Origin: Chitinophaga pendula
GTDB lineage: Bacteria > Bacteroidota > Bacteroidia > Chitinophagales > Chitinophagaceae
Assembly (NCBI RefSeq): GCF_020386615.1
Contig: NZ_CP077769.1
Coordinates: 744,001 to 808,000 of the forward strand
Length of the DNA stretch: 64,000 nt
Direction: 5' to 3'
The notes under the pieces were generated by a model, which saw only the letters and a program-made list of their open reading frames with translations, had not been told where the DNA came from and made no database searches. Below are positions 27,776-35,405 of this stretch, one piece after another; position 1 is the stretch's first letter, and every line of letters begins with the position of its first letter. The translations under genes were made by a program, and so were the position numbers.

Positions 27776-27798
27776 TTCCATATCCTGTTTTGGCGGGC

Positions 27799-27836
27799 AA
27801 AGCAGACTGTGCTGACAGGCAGTCTGCTTTTTTATT
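27799..27836 (+). terminator. Intrinsic terminator behind the quinone oxidoreductase gene
   Basis: A perfect 11-bp stem (AAAGCAGACTG at 27799-27809 with CAGTCTGCTTT at 27820-27830) encloses 10 nt and is followed by T residues. It lies 23 nt behind the stop codon. Confidence 0.9.
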
Positions 27837-27992
27837 TCCCGGCAGGCATGGTTTTTCTGGTATATAATAGCAGCAGCAAAAGAAGGGATAGATAAGCGGG
27901 GAAATAGCAGCAAGGATGGAAATAGCGATGAGAAAGTTCCACAACTGCGGGAACGACAGGAACATATTTTATTCACCTTTTAACCATTTTTT

Positions 27993-28202
27993 ATGAGCCA
28001 TCAGCCAGATAAACATATCCAAAGCGACCAGCCTGCTCCATCTACTCCTGCGGAACAGGAAAAAGAGAAGCAACAAACCCCTCCTCCTGAAAAAGAGACA
28101 CCGGAAACGGGTCAGCAAGGATTGACGAAAGAGGAGCTGCCGGATGCTACCAATGAATCCACCGGGATTATTGGCAGTGGTCAGCGGCAGGATTCCAATT
28201 GA
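27993..28202 (+). CDS. Small hydrophilic disordered protein
   Basis: The 69-residue product is rich in Pro, Gln, Glu and Lys (SDQPAPSTPAEQEKEKQQ), has no hydrophobic stretch and ends GIIGSGQRQDSN. It is expected to be disordered. The composition is non-random and clearly coding-like. There is no obvious Shine-Dalgarno motif before the ATG. Its TGA stop is followed in the same frame, with no further stop, by the nucleotidyltransferase-like frame (see findings). Confidence 0.65.
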   Translation: MSHQPDKHIQSDQPAPSTPAEQEKEKQQTPPPEKETPETGQQGLTKEELPDATNESTGIIGSGQRQDSN

Positions 28203-28220
28203 ACCGCAAGGCCCTGGTGC

Positions 28221-28952
28221 CTGACGCCGGAACAGCGACAGGCACATGCCTTTTACCGGGAGGCGCTGGAATGCCTTACGGAAAGTGGTGCTGATTTTAT
28301 GTTGGGAGGCGCGTTCGCCTTGTTTCACTACACCGGTATCTTCCGGGATACCAAAGACCTGGATATCTTCTGTAAATACACGGAGTATCCCAAGATCCTG
28401 AAATACTTTGCCGCCAAAGGATACCGGACAGAGCTGACGGATGTGCGCTGGCTGGCGAAAGTGTTTAAAGGGGCGTACTATATCGATATCATTTTCGATA
28501 CGGTCAACAACATTTGCCGGGTTGATGACACGTGGTATCAGTATGCGGTGCCGGCTACGTTCGAGGGAGTACCTGTCAAACTGATCGCACCGGAGGAGTT
28601 GATATGGTGTAAGGTGTATGTGCAGAACCGGGAGCGGTTTGACGGAGCGGATGTGAACCATGTTATGTTGCGTTGGCAGGGACTGGATTGGCAGCGTGTC
28701 CTGTTCCGCCTGGACCAGCACTGGCATTTATTGCTTTCGCAGTTGTTGATCTTCCAGTTTGTGTATCCGGCGGACTATGCCGATATTATTCCCCGCTGGT
28801 TATTTGACGATCTGATGCGGAGGGCACAGGAGCAGTATGAGCTGCCTCGCCCGTTGGAGAGGGTGTGCAGGGGGCCGGTCATCGACCAGACGCAGTATGC
28901 CGTGGATATCAGGGAATGGGATTATAAGTCATGTACTATTAAAACAGTATGA
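28221..28952 (+). CDS. Nucleotidyltransferase-like protein (predicted nucleotidyltransferase fold)
   Basis: The core shows the nucleotidyltransferase-fold pattern GGAFALFHYTGIFRDTKDLD, with the DxD-like acidic pair in TKDLDIF, followed by YYIDIIFDTVN and APEELIWCKVYV. Domains like this are found in uncharacterised transferases and AbiEii-like proteins. The first ATG in frame is at 28299, which would cut the protein at the beta-strand before the GG motif. The preceding codons (LTPEQRQAHAFYREAL) look coding and fit the missing N-terminal helix. The frame has no ATG, GTG or TTG there, only a CTG at 28221. The 3' end overlaps the metallophosphoesterase start (ATGA). Confidence 0.7.
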   Translation: MTPEQRQAHAFYREALECLTESGADFMLGGAFALFHYTGIFRDTKDLDIFCKYTEYPKILKYFAAKGYRTELTDVRWLAKVFKGAYYIDIIFDTVNNICRVDDTWYQYAVPATFEGVPVKLIAPEELIWCKVYVQNRERFDGADVNHVMLRWQGLDWQRVLFRLDQHWHLLLSQLLIFQFVYPADYADIIPRWLFDDLMRRAQEQYELPRPLERVCRGPVIDQTQYAVDIREWDYKSCTIKTV

Positions 28953-29698
28953 TCATGGAGTCGACAACGAAACCTGTAAGGATAGCAGCGATAGCGGATA
29001 TTCATGTAAGTGCCACGGACAAGAACCGGTGGGTGGAGTTTTTCAGAACGGTATCCCAGCAAGCGGATGTGTTGCTGATATGCGGAGATCTTACAGATAC
29101 CGGTGACGAATCGGAAGCGGAGATATTGCAGGCCGAGATGAAGTCTTGTACGATACCCGTGGTATGTGTGCTGGGCAATCATGATTATGAGAAAGGGCGG
29201 CAGAAGTTGATCCGTCAGATCGTGCAGGAGCAGCATCATGTGCATGTGCTGGATGGAGAGGCGGTGATCCTGCATGGGGTCGGTTTTGCCGGTGTGAAGG
29301 GATTTGGCGGAGGATTTGACGGGCATATGCTGTCGATGTTTGGCGAGACGGCGATGAAAGCATTTGTGCAGGAGGCGGTGGATGAGGCGTTGCACCTGGA
29401 CCGTGCTTTGGCGCGGCTGGACCAGGAGCATGCGGATATCAAAAAGGTAGCGCTGATGCATTATTCTCCTATGTTGGAGACGGTAAAAGGGGAGCCGGAG
29501 CAGATCTATCCCTTCCTGGGGTCCTCCCGGCTGGCGGAGCCGCTGGTACGCCGGAAGGTAGTGGCCGCGTTCCATGGTCATGCGCATGCCGGCACTGCCA
29601 AAGGGATGCTGAGCGATATCGTACCGGTATATAATGTGGCCAGGCATGTATTGGACACTGCTCATCCTGCAGCAGGGTTCTTTTTGCTGGAGCTGTGA
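28949..29698 (+). CDS. Metallophosphoesterase
   Basis: The 249-residue cytosolic protein has the complete calcineurin-like motif set: IAAIADIHVS (D and H), LICGDLTDTGDE, VLGNHDYEKG, ALMHYSPML and AAFHGHAHAG. Members cleave phosphodiester or phosphomonoester bonds in nucleotides or cyclic nucleotides. The start overlaps the stop of the nucleotidyltransferase-like gene by 4 nt, so the two proteins are made together and could act on the same nucleotide substrate. An ATG at 28955 is an alternative start. Confidence 0.9.
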   Translation: MIMESTTKPVRIAAIADIHVSATDKNRWVEFFRTVSQQADVLLICGDLTDTGDESEAEILQAEMKSCTIPVVCVLGNHDYEKGRQKLIRQIVQEQHHVHVLDGEAVILHGVGFAGVKGFGGGFDGHMLSMFGETAMKAFVQEAVDEALHLDRALARLDQEHADIKKVALMHYSPMLETVKGEPEQIYPFLGSSRLAEPLVRRKVVAAFHGHAHAGTAKGMLSDIVPVYNVARHVLDTAHPAAGFFLLEL

Positions 29699-29727
29699 AA
29701 TCAACTTATTTTTGACGAAAAGAGAGC

Positions 29728-30657
29728 ATGCGATTGCGAGCATTGGCGACCACCTTCAAGGATGCATTCAAAGAATTGAGTAGCAATGACCCCCTGCGGC
29801 TGGCAGGTGCCACTGCATTTTTTACCACCTTCGCATTACCCGCTATATTGATCATCATATTGCAGTTGTTACGCCTGCTTTTTAACGGGCGGCACCTGGG
29901 ACGTCATTTGTTTGCCGAACTAAGCGGTATCATCGGTAAAGAGCCTACAGAAGAGATCCTCAAAACTTCCCGTGCTTTTCGTGGTATTGCACAGAACTGG
30001 CTGATCGCGATCGGCGGTTTCCTGTTCCTGTTGTTTGTGGCCACCACCTTGTTCAAGGTGATCAAAAGTTCGCTGAACCAGGTATGGAAGATACGTAAGG
30101 AGCCCGGTATCACGGTAGGGCAGATCCTGTTATCCCGCTTACGCGGTGTGCTGGTGATCCTGTTCACCGGTGCGATCTTCCTGATAGACCTGACGGCGCA
30201 GGCTGTGCAGGCATTCCTTGGTAAATATATTCAGGCCTTTATACCCGGCATTGCCCATTATTACAACAGTACGCTGAACTATGCGATCTCCATCGTGACG
30301 GTGACAGCCTGGTTCGCGCTGGTGTTTCATTTTCTGCCGGACGGACGTCCTCGCTGGAAGATCAGTCTTACCGGCGCTTTCGTGACCAGTATCCTCTTCA
30401 ATATCGGGAAACTGGTATTGCACTGGTTGCTGGTATACAGCAGTATCAACAGCATCTATGGTGCTTCTGCTTCTATGGTATTGATATTATTGTTTGTATT
30501 CTATACCTCTATGATCTTCTATTATGGCGCAGCTTTCACCTATGTATGGGCGATACAGGTCGGACATCCTATTGCGCCATTACCACATGCTTTCCGTTAT
30601 CAGCTGACAGATGAAACACAGGAAGAAGGGCCTGCTGCAGCTTCTTCACCAGCCTGA
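29728..30657 (+). CDS. YihY/virulence factor BrkB family membrane protein
   Basis: The 309-residue protein has about six hydrophobic segments and the BrkB/YihY hallmarks: RLAGATAFFTTFALPAIL, FKVIKSSLNQVWKIRK, HFLPDGRPRWKISL and SIYGASASMVLILLFVFY. It is an inner membrane protein of uncertain role, not a ribonuclease as once annotated. It follows the metallophosphoesterase gene at 29 nt and is probably in the same unit. A palindromic hairpin lies 6 nt behind the stop. Confidence 0.92.
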   Translation: MRLRALATTFKDAFKELSSNDPLRLAGATAFFTTFALPAILIIILQLLRLLFNGRHLGRHLFAELSGIIGKEPTEEILKTSRAFRGIAQNWLIAIGGFLFLLFVATTLFKVIKSSLNQVWKIRKEPGITVGQILLSRLRGVLVILFTGAIFLIDLTAQAVQAFLGKYIQAFIPGIAHYYNSTLNYAISIVTVTAWFALVFHFLPDGRPRWKISLTGAFVTSILFNIGKLVLHWLLVYSSINSIYGASASMVLILLFVFYTSMIFYYGAAFTYVWAIQVGHPIAPLPHAFRYQLTDETQEEGPAAASSPA

Positions 30658-30663
30658 TAAACA

Positions 30664-30699
30664 GCTCCGTCCCTTTGCCTGCAGGCAAAAGAACGGAGC
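30664..30699. terminator. Hairpin between convergent genes
   Basis: Outer arms GCTCCGT (30664-30670) and ACGGAGC (30693-30699) enclose an inner perfect palindrome TTTGCCTGCAGGCAAA (30674-30689). It sits between the stops of the BrkB gene and the convergent outer membrane protein gene. It lacks a clear T-run, so it may act as a transcript 3'-end stabiliser as much as a terminator. Confidence 0.55.
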
Positions 30700-30730
30700 G
30701 TTGATGTGTTAGTGGTATATATAGGACTGG

Positions 30731-31672
30731 TTAGAAGTTCCAGCGGATGCCTGCATTCAGGAAATAGTTGGCCGTAAGTCTATGTACGGGTGCATTACTG
30801 AATAGCTGTGAAAGGCTTTTGTCGGTATATTGAAAACTCCTCAATGCCATTAATCCCCCGCTATATCTCACCTCTACTTTTTTACCTATGCGCCAGGTGT
30901 GTTCCAGGCCGATCGGCAATTCCCAATAACTTAACAGGCGTTTATCATGCAGTTTAGTATCTACATCGTACGGTACTTGTTTAGGGCGGAAATACAAGGT
31001 CAGGTCTGATTGTTTGGAGGCTTTGTAAGTGAGGCTGACATTTTCGGGCAGTACTACATCAACTTGCCATTTGCCCTGGGTATGGTACTGGAATAAAACA
31101 CCCGGTAGTAACAACGGTACGCCTACTACGTTGGTGGCGACGGCGCCGAATCCATAGGTGAATTTGCCTTTTTGTTTGATAAAGAAAGCACCAGCGTTGA
31201 TGAAGAGGTCATTGCTGTTGATCTCGGAGAGGTCGGTATACAAGCCTACGGATGCGACGGCCAGCAATGACCAGTTATTACGCAGGGAGCGAAGGTGTTG
31301 TACGCCTATATCTGCATTGAGTAACTCGGACGGGAGTACTCTTTTTTCAAAATCTTTGTTGGTGAGTTTGGAATAGCTGCCTCTTACGGTCATGGCCCAG
31401 GCACGATAGCGGTGGGTGACGGTATCCATTTTATTGGAGAGCAGGAAATTGGCTTCGAAGTTGAACCGCTGCATGGCGCTGGTGGAGCCTGTCTTTACGC
31501 TGTCTTCCGGACGTACGTAGCGCGAGCCAGGTGAGTAATCTACGGAGAAGCCCATACCAGACGGGCGCAGCTGCGCGGAAGCGGATGGACGGTAGAGCAG
31601 GGAGGTGGCCAGGATAGTAACGAGCGCAGTAAAAGTGTACCGCACAGTGCGGCAGCGGTGGGTGCGCGGCAT
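30731..31672 (-). CDS. Outer membrane protein (DUF6268-like beta-barrel)
   Basis: From the ATG at 31672 the protein has about 313 residues. It has a signal peptide (YTFTALVTILATSLLYRPSA, then SAQ) and a mature part rich in alternating amphipathic beta-strands that ends in an aromatic residue (LNAGIRWNF), typical of outer membrane barrels. An upstream ATG at 31729 would put 19 extra residues before the signal. It resembles DUF6268-type proteins of Bacteroidota. No function is known. It is convergent with the BrkB gene and divergent from an AraC regulator gene. Confidence 0.75.
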   Translation of the reverse strand: MPRTHRCRTVRYTFTALVTILATSLLYRPSASAQLRPSGMGFSVDYSPGSRYVRPEDSVKTGSTSAMQRFNFEANFLLSNKMDTVTHRYRAWAMTVRGSYSKLTNKDFEKRVLPSELLNADIGVQHLRSLRNNWSLLAVASVGLYTDLSEINSNDLFINAGAFFIKQKGKFTYGFGAVATNVVGVPLLLPGVLFQYHTQGKWQVDVVLPENVSLTYKASKQSDLTLYFRPKQVPYDVDTKLHDKRLLSYWELPIGLEHTWRIGKKVEVRYSGGLMALRSFQYTDKSLSQLFSNAPVHRLTANYFLNAGIRWNF

Positions 31673-31901
31673 GATGGCAGTAGATGTCGTTGGTGCGTTG
31701 TCAGGCATTTGATGCAGTTTATTTATCATGTTAAAAAAAAGTTAAAAGGCACCCTGAAGAAGGGGGAAAGCGAATGATGATTTGTCTGGAATACGCAGGC
31801 GGCCTGACGATCCTATCCTGTTAATGACCACTGCAAATTGCTTAATCCGGAAGAGGCGATGTTGCAAAAAAGGGATTTTAAGATTTGCGAAAAGCGTATT
31901 T

Positions 31902-32894
31902 ATGAGTATTACTATTACCAATGAGACGATGGAGGTATTTCATCAACCGGCGTTGCGATTATACCCGGATAAGCTATCGGCTCCGCAGGTGACCCGGGAA
32001 AGCCGGGATGAGCATTATACCTTTTGGGACAGTTATTTTGAGCAGCTGTATTTTGATGGTATGCATGCCGGTTTTTGTACGGCGGAGGTGCACCATGATA
32101 TCTATATCACCAGTGAGCAGACATCGGCGATGCCCGGTATGGTATTTCTGCAGCGGGGCGGTATTACGGCTATCCGGCAGGATTATGAGGGACCGCAGCA
32201 TTTGGGGGAGCAGCAACATAATTTTGTCTTTGATCCCTATGCTACCGCTACTACGATGATCCGTGGGCAATCGCAGCTGGATGTGTTCGTGCTTAGTTTT
32301 TTGCCGGAACGTTTTTTACAGTTGGTATCCGACACGGGGCCTGTGATGGATCGCATAGCAGAAAGCATTGCAGCCAGCCGGCCATTTACATTCCGGTTAC
32401 AGCAGCATATGCCTATTACGCCCAAGATGCAGGCATTGATCACCGAGATCCGGCAATGCCGGTATCCGGAAGGCTTGAAAAAGTTGTTCCTGCAATCCAG
32501 GGTATTGGAGTTGCTGGCCCTTCAATGTGAGCAGCTGGAAGCCGTATATGGACATAAACAAAAGTGTTCGAAGCTGACGCCTGCGGATATCAGGAAGGTA
32601 CAGTTGGCCAAGGAAATATTATTGAGTGATATACAGCATCCGCCGTCGCTGACGGAATTATGCCGGCAGGTAGGTTTGAATGAGTTCAAGCTGAAGGTTG
32701 GATTTAAGGAAGTCTTTCATCATACAGTATTTGGATATCTGAAGGCATTCCGGATGGAGCGGGCGCGTACGTTGTTGGCCAACCGGTCGATGTCTGTTAC
32801 GGAGATCGCATATGAGATGGGGTATGCTTCCTTGCATCACTTCAGTAACGAGTTTAAGAAACATTTTGGTGTAAGTCCTGCCAGTATGAGATAA
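31902..32894 (+). CDS. AraC family transcriptional regulator (PchR-like)
   Basis: From the ATG at 31902 the protein is about 330 residues long. The N-terminal part is an effector domain without a clear family motif. The C-terminal 100 residues form two HTH units (SLTELCRQVGLNEFKLKVGF and VTEIAYEMGYASLHHFSNEF) and end VSPASMR, as in PchR-like regulators. It stands 119 nt before a second regulator of the same build. The start could also be the ATG at 31929. Target genes are unknown; no siderophore gene is near. Confidence 0.9.
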   Translation: MSITITNETMEVFHQPALRLYPDKLSAPQVTRESRDEHYTFWDSYFEQLYFDGMHAGFCTAEVHHDIYITSEQTSAMPGMVFLQRGGITAIRQDYEGPQHLGEQQHNFVFDPYATATTMIRGQSQLDVFVLSFLPERFLQLVSDTGPVMDRIAESIAASRPFTFRLQQHMPITPKMQALITEIRQCRYPEGLKKLFLQSRVLELLALQCEQLEAVYGHKQKCSKLTPADIRKVQLAKEILLSDIQHPPSLTELCRQVGLNEFKLKVGFKEVFHHTVFGYLKAFRMERARTLLANRSMSVTEIAYEMGYASLHHFSNEFKKHFGVSPASMR

Positions 32895-33013
32895 GTTGGA
32901 TCATTTAACTTTTTATTAGGAGCGGGCGATGTAATAGTAAGGAGGGAAGTACGTTGTAGGGAAGATGCTGTTCGTGTACGGCAGTATCTGATATACCGAA
33001 TAAACCCTGATTC

Positions 33014-34000
33014 ATGTACTTTAAGCTCCCTCCCCAATGGCAGGACAGCGTTGTTACGGCTGTATTGCCTGCCAGTCCTGAAGATCCTGCGCTTTTACCT
33101 TATCTGCCTGTGGTCCGGCTGCAAGGACCTTTCGGGCAACTTTACCGACAGAAGATAAAAGATACTGAGTTTGTGTTGTACCGGCAGGTGTTCCGGATAC
33201 GGCAGGCGGTGCCTTTGTGTTTGCAGGTAACGGCGCCACAGATCATCCTGAACTATATGCAGCGGGGCAGCTTGTTCTGCGAGCTGCAGGGGTATGGTAA
33301 AGTGATGCTGGCAGCTGGTACTTCGCAGCTGTTCTATGTGCCACCCGGTACGCATATACTCCTGCTGGAACCAGGTGAGTATATGGTATCTCATGTACAT
33401 CTGTCGGCGGACTATCTGGAGCCATTGGCATTGCAGCATGATGGGCTACGGATGGTCTGTCAGCGGGTGTTGTATGCTTCCGGTAGTGCGCGGCAGGAAT
33501 ATGCCGGCAGTATCCATACGGACATTCTGCAGATACTTGACAAGATACAGCGATGTAGGCTGGCTGCCGGCGCCCGTATGGTATTTCTGCAAGCCAGGGT
33601 TAGAGACCTGCTGTTGGCATACCTGGAAGACAGTAGCATAACCCGGCAGGATAAAGCATGCCGTTATCAATTTACAGTGGAGGACATTTACCGGCTGGAG
33701 CTGGCACGCCGGGAGGCAGCAGCTAATTTGCTGGAGCCCTTAACGATGCAGGTACTGGCAAAGAAGGTGAATATGCATCCACGTAAGCTGGAAGCCGGAT
33801 TGCGTTGGGTATATGGCTTGCCTGCCAAGTTGATGATCCGGCAGCTGCGGATTGAAAAGGCGAAGGAATTATTACGCAGTACTAATGATAGTGTGGCAAG
33901 TATTGCGTATGAGTGTGGATATCAGGATATCACCACATTTGTAAGGGCTTTCAGGGCACAGGAAAATTGCAAACCAATGGACTATAGAAAGATGGAATAA
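33014..34000 (+). CDS. AraC family transcriptional regulator (PchR-like), second of a tandem pair
   Basis: The 328-residue protein has the same layout as its neighbour: an effector domain and a C-terminal AraC HTH pair (MQVLAKKVNMHPRKLEAGL and VASIAYECGYQDITTFVRAF). It differs enough to be an old paralog rather than a recent duplicate. The stop codon is part of a strong hairpin terminator. Its targets cannot be inferred. Confidence 0.9.
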   Translation: MYFKLPPQWQDSVVTAVLPASPEDPALLPYLPVVRLQGPFGQLYRQKIKDTEFVLYRQVFRIRQAVPLCLQVTAPQIILNYMQRGSLFCELQGYGKVMLAAGTSQLFYVPPGTHILLLEPGEYMVSHVHLSADYLEPLALQHDGLRMVCQRVLYASGSARQEYAGSIHTDILQILDKIQRCRLAAGARMVFLQARVRDLLLAYLEDSSITRQDKACRYQFTVEDIYRLELARREAAANLLEPLTMQVLAKKVNMHPRKLEAGLRWVYGLPAKLMIRQLRIEKAKELLRSTNDSVASIAYECGYQDITTFVRAFRAQENCKPMDYRKME

Positions 34001-34022
34001 CCGCCCCTGAAAGGGGCGGTTA
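33998..34022. terminator. Bidirectional hairpin between convergent genes
   Basis: A perfect 11-bp stem TAACCGCCCCT/AGGGGCGGTTA with a 3-nt loop (GAA) starts on the stop codon of the second AraC gene and lies 17 nt before the end of the convergent gene at 34039-34608. The stem is long and GC-rich, but T-runs are short. Confidence 0.75.
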
Positions 34023-34038
34023 TAGCAGCAATACAGGA

Positions 34039-34608
34039 TTAAAGCAGTAGTTGTTCCTTGGTAGTAACATTACCGGGTAGGTCTTTAGCATATACCACGA
34101 TCTTTCCGCCAACTACATTGTTATTGGCTAACAGCACCGTGTACCGCCAATAGGGACTGTCTTCAGGAAGTATAGCAGCACCTGCCTCTATCAGCACATT
34201 TCCCGGGCCATAGATGAATACACTCACCCCCGTAACTTTGAAGTCATCAAAAGCCTTGATCACGATAACCTGCCCGGGTTGTCCCGTATACGATGCAGTA
34301 TCAATACGCCTGATCTCTGGCGCTTGTATATAGTCACGGAGCGCAAGGTTCATGGCCGACTGTCCATCCTTCGCTTTTACAAGATAACCTTCCCGGAGTT
34401 CCGGGTTTTTTAACACGGATTTTGCATAGTAACTGGCCTCCAGGAATCTTTCCCGTGCCTCAACTTGGCTGCTTGTCGGTGGTTTGGAACTCGGGTGCGG
34501 AACCCTTGCCATCACAGTTCTCCCTCCTTTAAGTTGTCTGAAAACCAAAACACCTGCGAACAAACCACTGAGGTTTTGTGTGAGGGCGTTATTTCTTGAA
34601 ATTGCCAT
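34039..34608 (-). CDS. Uncharacterised 189-residue protein
   Basis: I do not recognise the family with certainty. The first 33 residues resemble a start unit NLSGLFAGVLVFRQLKGGRT, then ARVPHPSSKPPTSSQVEARE and a helical part (FLEASYYAKSVLKN), then a beta-rich C-terminal domain (VIVIKAFDDFKVTGVSVFIY). It has no signal peptide or membrane segment. Similar Bacteroidota proteins are sometimes found near phage- or secretion-type genes, but nothing like that is seen here. It is bounded by hairpin terminators. Confidence 0.65.
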   Translation of the reverse strand: MAISRNNALTQNLSGLFAGVLVFRQLKGGRTVMARVPHPSSKPPTSSQVEARERFLEASYYAKSVLKNPELREGYLVKAKDGQSAMNLALRDYIQAPEIRRIDTASYTGQPGQVIVIKAFDDFKVTGVSVFIYGPGNVLIEAGAAILPEDSPYWRYTVLLANNNVVGGKIVVYAKDLPGNVTTKEQLLL

Positions 34609-34799
34609 AAAAATTGATTTATCATTTACAAAAATTGCTGAAACCGGCTACGCCAGACTTTAGGAAAGAAATAACTGATGGCCACTCATCATCCCTTTTA
34701 CCTACCGCCTCTTTAATCTCAGCTGTCATGACAAAGGTGGGAAATGGACAAGACGAAGAACTTGCATTTATGCAGAAAAAACTTGCAGATGTGCAGAAA

Positions 34800-34843
34800 A
34801 TTAAATGGCCTTGATAACTACTTGTAATGAGCTATCAAGGCCA
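34800..34843 (-). terminator. Intrinsic terminator behind the OsmC gene
   Basis: An 11-bp perfect stem (TGGCCTTGATA at 34806-34816 with TATCAAGGCCA at 34833-34843) is followed on the minus strand by a T-rich stretch (TTTAATTTT). It is 20 nt beyond the stop of the OsmC family gene. Confidence 0.8.
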
Positions 34844-34863
34844 CTTATAAGGAATTATCCTGC

Positions 34864-35334
34864 TTATTTTGTTCGACACACCGGTTCGTGGTGTATGGGG
34901 AAATTACAGGAGTTGGCGATATAACAAAGTTTGTTGGCGTCGTGATGAAGTGAGTTCGCCTTTTCTGCCAGCGAAGGATTAGTGATCGTCACTTCCGGGT
35001 ACAAAGTGACGGAATTAAAACGTCCACCGCCATCGGGTGTTTCTTCCATGATGCCGGTAGCTTTGTCGATATACTCGGTGACAACAATGCCGTGGACAGT
35101 ACACAAGTACAAGTAGGAGAGCATGTGACAGGCAGACAGTGCCGCTACCAGCATATCCTCCGGATTATACCGGGAGGGATCGCCCCGGAAGGCGGGATCT
35201 GCGGAACCCAGCATTTCCGGTTTGCCGTCGCTATTGATGGTATAGCTGCGTTCATAGGCGCGATAGTTGGTCGTACCGATGCCGGTGTTGCCTGTCCATT
35301 CGGCAGTGAGTGCGTAATGATGTTGTTTGGCCAT
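34864..35334 (-). CDS. OsmC family protein
   Basis: From the ATG at 35334 the protein is 156 residues long. It follows the OsmC/Ohr pattern with a peroxidatic Cys in LVAALSACHMLSYLYL and a second Cys in NSCNFPIHHEPV, and the fold segment AFRGDPSRYNPEDML. It probably reduces organic or fatty acid hydroperoxides in the cytosol with thiol partners. It is monocistronic with a terminator directly behind it. Confidence 0.9.
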   Translation of the reverse strand: MAKQHHYALTAEWTGNTGIGTTNYRAYERSYTINSDGKPEMLGSADPAFRGDPSRYNPEDMLVAALSACHMLSYLYLCTVHGIVVTEYIDKATGIMEETPDGGGRFNSVTLYPEVTITNPSLAEKANSLHHDANKLCYIANSCNFPIHHEPVCRTK

Positions 35335-35405
35335 AATGGTGTTGCTTAATGTGGTTTCCTGAAAAATTATACAGGAAAGGTACGAATCACTATGCGAACT
35401 ATGTA

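Noticed and set aside
27753..27965. Minus-strand 70-residue frame starting with a hydrophobic segment, with an AAAGGTG motif before its ATG
   Set aside because: It runs through the terminator hairpin and into the end of the quinone oxidoreductase gene on the other strand, and its second half is low-complexity without protein character. A short membrane peptide cannot be excluded.
28221..29698. Nucleotidyltransferase plus metallophosphoesterase as a toxin-antitoxin or anti-phage pair
   Set aside because: The pairing is suggestive because AbiEii-like folds occur in defence, but the rest of the unit (BrkB membrane protein) and the lack of an antitoxin-like partner do not support it.
34614..34814. 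Plus-strand 66-residue frame between the unknown 189-residue gene and the OsmC terminator
   Set aside because: Its start is only 5 nt from the divergent start at 34608, leaving no promoter, and its sequence shows no recognisable domain.
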